From Podila epigama (Eukaryota; Mortierellomycota; Mortierellomycetes; Mortierellales; Mortierellaceae), in the NCBI GenBank assembly GCA_015679605.1, contig JAAAVE010000240.1, positions 9,059-23,977 on the forward strand: DNA of 14,919 bases, given 5' to 3'. Shown here one piece after another: positions 1-9,611 of this stretch. The notes under the pieces are model-generated. The model did not search any database. It had not been told where the DNA came from and saw only the letters and a program-made list of their open reading frames with translations. Within the stretch, counting starts at the first letter, position 1, and each line of letters starts with the position of its first letter. Made by a program: the position numbers and the translations under genes.

Positions 1-187
1 TTTTTTTTTTTTTTTTAATATTATACATTTTCCCTACTTTTTCATTTCATGGTCAATCGTTGTTGCCTTGCTTCCAATATTCAACCTTCTTTGTAAAAAA
101 AAAAACATGGAAACTTGAAGGGCGAGGGACAGGTGGGATGGCAAGTGGAAAAAAAAAAGAGAAAAAAAGAACAAAAAGCAATGAAGT

Positions 188-3100
188 CTAGTGCAAACCA
201 GAGTTGCTGGCAATGGACTTTGTCAACATGTCAATAAAATTGCTGGGATCTGCCATTGGTGTCATGGCAGGCACGGGAGCCAATCCTTCAGCTTGTCCCT
301 CATGAACATGGGGTTGAGGAGGAGGAGGAGGAGGAGGTGGAGGATGAGAATGTTGCTCAGTAGGATAGGCTCGAGTGGACGCCTGGATTGCAGAAACTGT
401 GGCAGCATCTTGACTCATAGTCGTCCTCGGAAAGTCATCCACCTGCCTTGGCTGGTTCACATTGTTGTCCACCAAAGTGTTGTAACTACTCAAAATCGAA
501 CCCGAATCACCGTGGTTGTTCGTGTTGTGGTTGCTGTGGGTGTTGGTAGTGGTGCTATGGTCCAATGGCTCACTAGGTACATCAGCCTCCGCCATGCTGA
601 CATCGGCATCACTGTAATCATCGAGAGAAGACTCTGGCTCAGGCAAACGTTCTGGTTCAGGCAATCGTTCCGGCTCTGGCAAACGTTCTAGCTCAGGCAA
701 ATGTTCCGGCTCAGGCAAACGTTCTAGCTCTGGTAAACGCTCTGGCTCTGGTAAACGTTCTGGCTCTGGCAATCGTTCTGGCTCTGGCAAACGTTCTGGT
801 TCAGGCAAAAGTTCTGGCTCAGGCACAGACAAAACCTCTGGTGCGAGCACATGTGCATGTGCGGATTCAGGTTTAGGTTCAGTGTTTGCTTCAGGCTGAG
901 CTTGAGGTCTACTGGCTGGAATAGCTTCAGGTGTACCTCCAGACCTCGGTTCAGATCTAGATTCAGGATGGGTCGTTGGCACTGGAATGGGCACTGAATC
1001 CACCTCCATGTCCCGCTCTACCGACGCTGAAGCAGGCACCAAAGGTTCCTGCTGTATCCGGTTTCCATTCAGGTGAGAGGAGGTGTCAGGCGGCGCCACG
1101 TCTGTGGTCGTCGTGGTCGTGGGTGCTGTCGCGTCTGTGGTCGCTGGCATCGTCGAGGACGTGATTGGCAAGGATAAATCCGAACCTAGATCCGAGCTCA
1201 GATTCAAGGCCAGATCCGGCAAAGGAGGCACAGCTGGTTCGGAAGAAAGAGACGGAAGAGCAGGTTGCTTCATTAGCTCCGCAATCTTGGACTGGAGACC
1301 CTCAATAACTGCTCGAGATTGATCACGATGGCGATCCATAGTCGCTCGAAGGGTCACCACATTGGCTGTTCTCCGCTTGAGTTCATCAGCAGCGATCGAA
1401 TGCTTGGCCTCCACTGCCTGCAAACGCCGAGCGGCTTCCTCATAACTTTCCTGAACACGCTCGCATTCCGCCGAGAGCTCCTGTCGTTTCTGGAAAAGAA
1501 GGCCATTCTTCTTCCTGAGAAGATCTTGCTCTTCCTTTGCAACGGCTAGCAAACGGTGAATCTCTTGGATCACATTGGCCGATTGAGACGCCATGGGTTT
1601 GTCTATCGTCCTCTTGACCAAATGCGCCATTTTGGTGGTCGATGCATTGTTGGATGGCGAGCCATTTGCATCGACCGATGCTTCTTTTGTGGCCAAGGGG
1701 TCACGGTCCACGTCCAAATCTGTCGTTGATTCGTTTCCAGCACGTGATGCATGGTCCTCGCCCACAGCTGCTGCTGCTGTTGATCCGTTACCGATGTGTG
1801 ATCCATTGCCTTCATCCACACTATCGGTTGTTATCTCGGCTAGCCCATTGACAAGACTGCTCGATTCTGCTGGCTGCATCTGCGGCGTCGTCTGTCGACG
1901 GGCCATGATGCCAAGTTCCTCTTCGTAATGATCCCATTTGATGCGTTCCCACTCTAGACGCGCCTCGAGACGCTTCGTATGCTCGATCGAAGCTCTTAAT
2001 GACTTTTGATAGAGCGTATCCGAATGTCGACGTTGGAGATCACTCTTGTCTACCAGTTCCTGAAGCTTTGAAATGTCATCCTGAAGCAGTTGGTAGGCAT
2101 CCTTGGCAGCCCTGTATCGATTCCGCCACGATGATTCCATATCAAGTTCTTCTTCCTCCTCCTCCTCCTCTTCATCCTGCATCTCTTTATCGTTGGCTGT
2201 TGTTTGATATTCAACAGCAATCGCTTTCCTCTTCCTTGTCTCAGCCGGTACTTGCGCAGCAATATCTGAATCAGAAAAGAGGGAAAGATGTTCCTGTTGA
2301 ATATGTTCCGAGAGTTTGGCAAGAGATCTCTCTTGATGAGAACAGCCCTTCCATTCACATTTGAATCCAGTTTGGGTATGGCCATTTTCAGGAACAACTG
2401 CTGATGCTGCTTCTCCTTGTCCCTGAGTGGTTGACTGGGGAAGCTGGTCCAATGTCGTTGATGATGGTTCTGTTGATGGCTCAACAGCCGCACTTTTGAG
2501 AGTGTGCAATCCTTGCTGGGTAGTCGCTTGTGTGTCCGTTGTGGAAATGTTGGAGTCTTGAGCAGTGATTCCATCCTTTTGAGCGACTGCCGACGGCGGG
2601 TAAAGTCCCGTTCCTATTCCAGAAAATTGCCATTTTTTGTCCCAAAATAAACAAATGAATATACAAATAGATATTTTTTATAAATAGTGTCCCTTGCAAT
2701 ATTTTGTTAATGTGCGACATTTTACCTTGAACGTTCCCTGTCATGGCTCCTCGAACGATAATTGGATCTGTCAAAATGAGGCCTGTTCCTGACATTGCCT
2801 CTTTTTGTGTACTCAGCATCCATTGTGGAATGACCAACGCTTTAACGACCCCCTGTGGGATATCCATGGCCAAACACAAACTGCCCTGGTCGCCACTGTC
2901 CTTTAACTCTACAATCCATGTTTCTGATTTCCTGAGAGGTGAAGTTTCTGCGAGATCTATTTTGCAATAAAGTAAAACAATAATTAAGAATATAAAAAAT
3001 ATGAAAAGACAGTTAACAGAGATAGTATCAAGCTTTGTAAACAAGGTCAAGAAAACAAAGACAACGAAAAACATTAGAGAGGGGAGTAGGGTCTTACCAG

Positions 3101-4234
3101 CTGTCTTTGGGTCTTTCAAAAACTGTGCAATACTAGTCCGGAGATCTGAATCCTTCAGTAGCAGGGATTTCTCGACCATGCTTTTAAAATACAGCTTTTC
3201 GGAATTGAATTCCAAGTTCATGATCCTGATTTTGGACGACGATGTTTGAATTGGTCTTGAAGATCTATCTTTCATGGTCTACCAAGAAAAAAAAAACAGG
3301 GATAAGGAGAGAGAGAGAGAGGTCCCATATGTGGTTAGAAGATGGGGACTTGTGGAGATCAAGACGAAGAAAAAGAAGAAAAAGAAGAAAAAGAATGAAA
3401 AAAGACAGCAAAATAGCAATAACTGCGCATGCAAGAGTTGTATCATATGAATACCTTTGTTGAAGACTTCAATGGTGGCTGCTCGTTGTTGCATTGTACA
3501 TTGTGATTGGTTTTCTGACCATTGGGATGAGAAATGTTTTCCTTGCCCTGACCTTCGTCCTTCTGTTCTCCGTTCATGCCTTGCTCGGGCGGTGGTGAAG
3601 CCTTTCGCTTGCGTGTCACAATGCTCCCTGATGGTCGTCCATAGATGGGTCTCCTGTATGGTTCCTGATAATGCGGGAGCATCTCTGGCGGATAAGCTGG
3701 AGGGTAGTGATAGGGCATGGGTGCAATATGTCCATGTAATGGATAGGGAGGATAAGGAAGGTAAGGAGGATAAGGTGGGTGGGATGGAGTGTAGGCAGTT
3801 GTTGATGATGATGATGGTAGTGGTGGTCGTTGTGACGGTTTAGGAGGCGTGGATGTGGTAGTGGCGACGTTGGATTTTCTACTATAGTCAGGGGGATGGT
3901 TTGATGCCTCTGCTAGGGCAGTGCGTGAGTTTGTCTGGTCCTTGGGAGCGGATATTTCAGGGCCGTTGATGGTGGAGGAAGCGTCTGGTTTTAGGTTGGA
4001 TGTGGATCGGGGACAGTGACGGTGCTGCCTGGCGATGGAGCGTTCGTACTCTTCGATGAGCTCCTCGCCAAGAACGTTGGCTTCGGGTTCCCACGTGTCT
4101 TCGTACTCATTGCCCTCGTTATCGAAGCCTTGCCAACTAATCAGGTACTCTGTCAGGCCAGTCTCTGGGTTGACTCGTTTGTCCAGGATCCTGTCGACGA
4201 GACACACGTCCTGGATGTCGGATGTATCTGTCAT
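188..4234 (-). CDS. Chromodomain, C2H2 zinc-finger and coiled-coil nuclear protein (4 exons, about 1205 aa)
   Basis: Proposed exons on the minus strand are 4234-3455, 3278-3098, 2956-2726 and 2613-188 (TAG). Three GT-AG introns (donors GTATTC, GTAAGA, GTAAAA; acceptors ending TAG) have phases 0, 1 and 1, and all join in frame, giving 1206 codons. Exon 3 could instead start at 2947 after a CAG, also in frame. Residues 9-66 form a chromodomain, with W34 and F37 of the aromatic cage and a TWEPE motif at 47-51. The first cage position is C11 rather than Tyr or Phe. A Pro/Tyr-rich linker (about 150-205) and a basic RKRK (208-211) follow. Exons 2-3 encode an unrecognised region (about 260-400). A C2H2 finger uses C483, C488, H501 and H506. 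Then come an acidic run near 545-555, helical coiled-coil stretches near 555-640 and 745-850, LPEPER repeats at about 990-1056, and a poly-Pro tract near the C-terminus. The domains suggest a methyl-lysine-reading chromatin or transcription regulator in the nucleus; this is inference. Two separate genes (chromodomain; zinc finger) remain possible. Confidence 0.75.
636..833 (-). repeat. 18-base minisatellite coding for LPEPER hexapeptides
   Basis: Ten full 18-base units run without gaps from 636 to 815, followed by a degenerate partial unit to 833. Each codes for one LPEPER-type hexapeptide in the last exon of the chromodomain gene. Variants LPELER and LPEPEH come from single-base changes. The unit is a multiple of three, so gain or loss of copies keeps the frame, and length variation between strains is likely. 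Confidence 0.95.
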
Positions 4235-5179
4235 GTGTATATCTAGGGAACCTCCCCTCCTTGGTTCTTGTGTTCTTGTGTTCTTTAATTGTCAATTGTA
4301 GAAGGTGTCTGTCGTTCTCTCGTTCTGCCTCGCTCTGTTTCTTATTTTCTGTGTGCCTCGGGAAACCGATCGAAGGATTGACTACTTGGACTGTAGAAAA
4401 GGCATGGAATGTTTTTAATAGTTAGTATCAGATATGTGTTTACTCGTTTCGTTATCAGTCTTTTTGCTAGTGTTATTTCTATTATATTGTTTGTTTGCAA
4501 CTGAACTGTGAGAATGAATAAAAAGCAAACAATAAAAAGGCGATTACAATTAGATTTCAGTTTGAGCAAAGAGGGATGATGAGGTTTTGATGTCGATTCC
4601 AAGTGTATGAATAAATGTCCTGTAGTAGTAGAGTATGCAAAATGAATGTGTGTGTGTGTGTGGGATTGATGTGGAATGCGAGTGAATATGAATGTGAATG
4701 AACCAGTAGGAAGGGGGGATCAGAGATTTAAAAGAGATGGGAAGGAAAAGGAAAAAGAGACGAGAAACGACGAAGGGTTGTGATCAAGATAATGACTGCC
4801 CTTAATAGTAGGTTTAAGCAAAACTTAATTTAACGTTTTTTTTTGCCCGTTTGAATTTTTTTTTTTCCATACTCGGTGGAGTTTTTTTTTTTTTTTTCAA
4901 AGGCATTCCATTCATTCCATTCTCTTTTTTCATTTCATTCACTCCACACCATTACTCATTGCCACTCCTTCCTCACAAAGCGAACAGACTGACGGACTGA
5001 ATCAAACGTCAACATTGTTTTTTGCATTCATTCGATTACATACACTTCGGAGACAATCACCTCCATAGCACAGCATAGCATAGCATAGCACAGGACACAA
5101 GGACGCAAGAACACACAACGCACCACACACCACATAACACACCACAGTCTTTTACATAACACCCCAAGAAAACACAACC
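4235..5179. promoter_or_regulatory. Divergent intergenic region between the chromodomain gene and folylpolyglutamate synthase
   Basis: These 945 bases separate two genes read away from each other and so should hold both promoters. A TG dinucleotide run lies at 4647-4662. Homopolymer T tracts at about 4837-4895 could keep nucleosomes away from the folylpolyglutamate synthase promoter. A small GCATA tandem repeat sits at 5066-5091, followed by a CA-rich leader rich in ACACA words just before the ATG at 5180. I see no convincing TATA box or further gene. Confidence 0.6.
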
Positions 5180-8100
5180 ATGTTCATTGTCCGCACAGGG
5201 ACTGTTCATTCTTTCAGCTCACCATTGACCCTGTCCTCCTTATCAACCTCATCCAAATCCAAATCATCCGCGTCCATCATATCCGCGACCGCGTTGCTCT
5301 CGTGGCGTACATCCACCCCTCGTCGAACCCCTACTTTTTTTAATTCTTTTTCTTCCTCTTCCTCTTCCTCTTCTTCTTCTTCTTCTTCTTCTTCTTCTTC
5401 TTCTTCTTCTATTTCTTCTTCTTCTACTTCTACTTGTACTCCTTCTTCTTCCTTTACTTCTATTTCCTTCCATTCTGTACACACTCGTCCATCTCACCAC
5501 CCATCCCTCATTCGTCAGATCCACTCGCGTCCCCGACCATCATCCCATTCCTTCCGTTCTCTCTCATCCGCAGCCACCCTCGCCGCTGACCCAGAGCCCA
5601 CACCCATAGCAGAGGACACTACCGCGTACAACAACACTTTTTCAAACGATCCACGCATCAAGATATTCACACGCCCCATGCCTCGCTCATACGCCGTATG
5701 TTTCTTCCATCTATTTCCCTGTTCAATTGACCAGAAACACGATAACAAAAAAAAAAAAAAAAAAAGTGACGGTGTACTAACTAATACTTGAAACAAACGC
5801 ACTGAAAATACAACAGGATGCTGTTGACAAACTCAATGGCCTTCAGACCAACTTTGCTGTTTTGGAAGCTGTCCGCAAAACAGGAGGCAACATCAATAAG
5901 GATGCCATTCCGGAAATGGTAGACTTTGTTCGCCGAAGTGGATACGAGGTAAATGGATCGATATGTGACAAGACAAATGCAACCCTGATCCTTTTATTAG
6001 ACTGTGCTCTACTCACCACCACCACCCCCCCTCTCACGCATTCATTCATTCATTCATTCATGCGCTCAATCACATACTCACTCACTCAAGCGTATTCTTT
6101 ACTCTTGTCATTTTAGCCTGCAGATCTGGACGATTTGAATATGATCCATGTCACTGGCACCAAAGGCAAAGGGTCAACATGTGCATTGACCGAATCCATC
6201 CTCCGCAACTACAACGGCAAAAAGCAGATCAAGACTGGTAATTTTCTTTTTTTCTTTCTTTCTTTTTTCTTTTTATAATAGCATAGCAATGAAATCCAGG
6301 AGAGTTGAGTGTGAGAAAGAAAAGGGGAGGATCATATTTGCGTTGTCCACTGTCAACCTCTCACTCTCTCTTTCTCTTTTCTGTGCTCTGCTTTCTCCAT
6401 GATTTCTTCATCTCCTCGCTCTAATTTGTTCCTGTCTCCTTTTCTATTCCCTTTTTGTTTAACGCATAATTGACATAATCCGTTCTTTTTCATATTTTTA
6501 ATATGGCCTATCACCTACAGGACTTTATACTTCTCCTCATTTGATGGAGGTCAGAGAGAGAATCAGGATCAATGGTGCCCCGATTAGTCAGGAATTGTTT
6601 GCAAAGTACTTTTTTGAAGTGTGGGATCGTTTGGATTCAACAGCCGTAAGTTTTTTTATTAGTTTGTCCTTTGGAAAAAAGATGAAAGGATCTCTTGATG
6701 AAGAGGACGAGTGAAAGAAACATTCATCTAACACGCGCATCTACAACCCTTCATACAGGACAAATCCAAACCAGGCTACTTTCGCTTTTTGACAGTATTG
6801 GCGTTTCACGTATTCAAGCAGGAAAAAGTGGATGTTGCCATTTTGGAGGTGGGCGTGGGTGGAACTTACGATTCGACCAACATTATCCACAAACCCATTG
6901 TATGCGGTGTAGCAGCATTGGGCATTGACCATATCTCGGTCTTGGGATCGACGCTGGCGGAGATTGCTTGGAATAAGGGCGGTATCTTCAAGGCCGGCGT
7001 CCCCGCCATCTCTTCACAGCAACCCAAAGAGGGTCTTGACGTCCTCGAGAGCAGAGCCAAGGAGCTGAAGGTAAAAAAAATAAGAGAGAAAAATGTCGCA
7101 ATCGTAAATGACTCATGCTCTAATGCTTTTAGTTGGCTGGCGGGTTGTCTACGCCCTGCAGAATTCCCATCACATTCAAACAACGAACAATGAGCAGCAA
7201 CGAACAAAGAACGACTAATGAATGTCGCACAACGAACAGCGAACAACGAACAACGAACAATTAACGAATAACGAGTAATCTACAACGACTTAACACACTC
7301 TCTCTATCTCTCCCTCTCTCTTCCTCTCTCCGTCTCACCCTCCCTTTCATTCTTCATCCCGCAATACCATCATGCAACCCCTCCTCCTAGGCTGAAAATC
7401 TTCAAGTAGTGAAACCATTCTCTTCAGAGCAATTGGGAGGCGTCAGTGTAGGCTTGGCTGGACAACACCAGGTCGCGAATGCAGCACTGGCCACAGCATT
7501 ATGCCGTACTTGGGTGGAAAAAGTAATTGGCGATAAACTGGGCGATGAAGCCATCCCTCAGGCATTCCACAAAGGTATCAGCCTTGCACGGTGGCCTGGA
7601 CGTGGTCAAGTCATGGTGAGGGACAACAAGCCCAAGATCACGTGGTTCTTTGATGGCGCTCATACAGCAGAAAGTATCCAGGTGTGCGCTGCGTGGTTCA
7701 AGGGTGCCAGCCAACAGCAGAGTCAAGGGTGAGTTGACTGACATGGATACTGGTATTTGACAGTGGCCAAATCCTCTCTCTCTCTCTCTCTGTCTCCTTC
7801 TCTCCTTCTCTCCTTTTCTCAATCTAAACTCTGTGTTGTATGTGTTTTTTTTCTCTTACCTCAACGTTAAACTCTTTAGAAAACGCGTGAAAAAGATTCT
7901 CGTGTTCAATTGCACAGGCCCAAGGGATGGCGATGCGCTGCTTGGACCATTGGCCAAGGTGCAATCAATTGTCAAGTTTGACGAGGCGATTTTCACACCA
8001 GCCATCACTTTTGCGTCCAACACATACAAGGGTGATTTGGTGAACAACAATGCACCAATGGATTTGGAACTCAAGACACAAAAGACATTGGCGGCTTGCT

Positions 8101-8312
8101 GGACTCATCAGGTGGAGTTGGCTGCTGGCAAGGATCATGCTGCTGTGACGCATTCGACGACGGTGCTACCATCGATTGAGCATTCCGTGAACTGGATTGA
8201 CGATTATGTCAAGACACAGGGAGATGTAGTAGATCAGGTCCAGGTATTGGTCACTGGTAGTCTGCACCTTGTTGGTGGAGTGCAAAGTGTCCTTGGCTGT
8301 GAGGTGAACTAA
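5180..8312 (+). CDS. FPGS: Folylpolyglutamate synthase, mitochondrial/cytosolic (7 exons, 658 aa)
   Basis: This enzyme adds glutamates to reduced folates using ATP, which retains folates in cytosol and mitochondria for one-carbon and methionine metabolism. Exons are 5180-5695, 5817-5948, 6117-6237, 6521-6645, 6759-7070, 7391-7728 and 7880-8312 (TAA). All six introns are GT-AG and join in frame; intron 1 has donor GTATGT and a TACTAAC branch-like motif at 5775. Visible motifs are the P-loop GTKGKGS (230-236), YTSPHL (259-264), [12 protein letters not shown] (328-339), GIDH (353-356), WNKGGIFK (369-376), GQHQ with N432 (426-432), RWPGR (469-473), DGAHT (490-494) and TGSLHLVGG (640-648). The core closely resembles eukaryotic FPGS of the Met7/human type. 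The first roughly 165 residues are Arg/Ser-rich with a long Ser run, consistent with a mitochondrial presequence and longer than usual. Met167, just before the core, could start a cytosolic form. Confidence 0.95.
5347..5460 (+). repeat. TTC/TCT trinucleotide microsatellite inside the FPGS presequence
   Basis: A near-pure run of TTC triplets, perfect over about 5370-5410, is read in the FPGS frame as a long polyserine stretch at about residues 55-95. The same DNA gives poly-Glu and poly-Arg open frames on the other strand, which are artefacts. It is expected to vary in length between strains without breaking the frame. Confidence 0.9.
6039..6061 (+). repeat. CATT tetranucleotide repeat in FPGS intron 2
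   Basis: About six tandem CATT units lie inside intron 2 (5949-6116) of the folylpolyglutamate synthase gene. No function is suggested. Confidence 0.85.
7181..7270 (+). repeat. Degenerate CAACGAA-type repeats in FPGS intron 5
   Basis: Intron 5 (7071-7390, 320 bases, the longest in the gene) holds repeated ACGAACA words with spacings of about 8-11 bases, followed by a CT-rich stretch before the acceptor. The irregular spacing suggests slippage followed by divergence. A second CT run at 7774-7815 lies in intron 6. Confidence 0.7.
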
Positions 8313-8989
8313 GGATCTATCTTGTTTTTCTACATTTTATATTCATATTCCTTTCTTCCATTTACTCTCTTTCTTTCACTCTCCCTCTCTCTTGATTTTA
8401 CATTCACTCATTCTTCAGCCCGCTCCTCATTCTCTTTCTATCTCTTTCATGAAATAATGATAATGATAAATGCATTTGCAACGGAAAAAAGGAGTTCTTT
8501 GATTTGTTGACATGCAGGGTAAATGGGGGTCAAACGTGGTCGGCAGGATATATTGACCGTTAGGAAAATAGGTGCTATCAATGAGAGGATTGTTAGGTTG
8601 TTGGCATGAAAAGGGCACAAGGCACAGTGCTCTTATGCAACACCCTTCCCTTCAAACAACAGAGTCCATTGTGGCGCCAAACCCAACTGCACTAGCAAAT
8701 AGGGACCTATGAATAGGAGTCTTGTGAACTGAACTGGACCAACAAAAAACCATTTTGGCGCCAGGGGTTCTGTCCCTTGATGTTGCAGACGGTCCAAACA
8801 ACTGGAGCCCATCGCCACTTTCCACAAAGCTTTTGAGCTTCGGCATATAATGTCGGCTGTGCTATTACACCCTTCAATGCAACGCAAGGACATCACGGGA
8901 ACAGAGAGGGAATAGAGAGCGCTGACATGGTTCAACAAACCTTGGTCCATTTTTTCTCTTTTGCTCTCACCTTCCTTCACTGCCACTTC
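8313..8989. other. Intergenic region downstream of FPGS without a supported gene
   Basis: This stretch starts with the CT-rich 3' flank of FPGS. A perfect 10-base inverted repeat around GGCGCC cores lies at 8672-8681 and 8754-8763. A 136-codon frame on the minus strand (8633-9043) runs through it but reads Val/Glu-rich simple sequence at its start and matches no family I recognise. I see no RNA gene. Confidence 0.5.
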
Positions 8990-9110
8990 TACTTCCACAA
9001 CCACAACCACCTCCTCCACCTTCACAAGCACCGAACTTGTCACTCGAAACGAATCTGCTGCTTTATACCCTTACCATTTGCGGCAGACCATGTAAGCAGT
9101 CGCTCAATCC
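8990..9110 (+). promoter_or_regulatory. Promoter of the eight-cysteine gene, conserved with its second copy
   Basis: A CCAC/CTCC-rich stretch is followed by a CTGCTTTATACCC block with TATA-like TTTATA at 9062-9067, 49 bases before the ATG at 9111. The same arrangement recurs at 10735-10854 (TTTATA at 10806-10811, also 49 bases before an ATGATG). Retention in both copies supports a core promoter. Confidence 0.6.
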
Positions 9111-9611
9111 ATGATGTCAGATAACCCATGCACTTATTCGCTATGCCTAATATCTCAATTTCCTTTGGTTTTTCTTAGCATGTCGATCAGCAACCCGAGC
9201 AACTGTACCGTTCAAAAACCGCCCTCGTTCGCAAATGCTTATGGCATTTCAATTTATGGATCATGTATCTGCCAGGGGAGCGTGAACGGGACATACAACG
9301 AAATAGAAAGGCCTTGTCCAGCAGATCCCACCTTAATGGCCATATATATGTCTTGTACCAATTTCATGAATTCATGTAGCCAATGGTGTGATAACAAAGG
9401 TTATTCACATTTTTGGACCATCTGTAACGTTGGAGGCCAGGCACCAGAAAAGTACGAGGCAGAAAGGTTTAAAGGACCCAGGGAACCACCCTTTGGACCT
9501 ATACTAAGCAACAACTCTGGTCATACAACAAGAGAGAGTGCCTTTTCAAAGTCAACAATCATGACAGCTGCACTTTTGATCTCGGTCAGCTTAATGGCAT
9601 CGGTATTGTAA
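9111..9611 (+). CDS. Secreted eight-cysteine protein with probable GPI-anchor tail (166 aa)
   Basis: I do not recognise the family. The N-terminus has a hydrophobic stretch (about residues 9-24) that could be a signal peptide. The middle has eight cysteines (32, 52, 54, 69, 82, 89, 93, 105) with spacing C-x19-C-x-C-x14-C-x12-C-x6-C-x3-C-x11-C, enough for four disulfides. N-glycosylation sequons occur at N31, N59 and N134. A Ser/Thr/Asn-rich stretch (133-149) leads into a hydrophobic C-terminal tail (150-166), as in GPI-anchored cell-wall proteins. The start at 9111 is chosen because it lies 49 bases after a TATA-like box and because the second copy keeps the same ATGATG frame. A TTTTTCTTAG just before the ATG at 9180 could instead be a splice acceptor, with the signal peptide on an upstream exon or a 5' UTR intron. 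CFEM proteins also have eight cysteines, but this spacing does not match them well. Surface or wall location is inferred. Confidence 0.62.
   Translation: MMSDNPCTYSLCLISQFPLVFLSMSISNPSNCTVQKPPSFANAYGISIYGSCICQGSVNGTYNEIERPCPADPTLMAIYMSCTNFMNSCSQWCDNKGYSHFWTICNVGGQAPEKYEAERFKGPREPPFGPILSNNSGHTTRESAFSKSTIMTAALLISVSLMASVL

Noticed and set aside
2481-3275. 264-codon minus-strand frame as a separate gene with a membrane segment
   Set aside because: The hydrophobic stretch is translated from an intron with a clear GTAAGA donor. Its coding parts fit exons 2 and 3 of the chromodomain gene.
4342-4602. 86-codon minus-strand frame upstream of the chromodomain gene
   Set aside because: AT-rich intergenic sequence in a promoter region; no splice or family evidence.
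5206-5484. Minus-strand poly-Glu frame and a matching poly-Arg frame
   Set aside because: Antisense shadow of the TTC run in FPGS exon 1.
7181-7290. Regular repeats in FPGS intron 5 as a CRISPR-like array
   Set aside because: Repeat words are only 7-10 bases with no spacers of constant length, and the organism is a fungus.
8633-9043. 136-codon minus-strand frame
   Set aside because: It overlaps the conserved promoter of the eight-cysteine gene on the other strand, starts in simple repeats and resembles no family.
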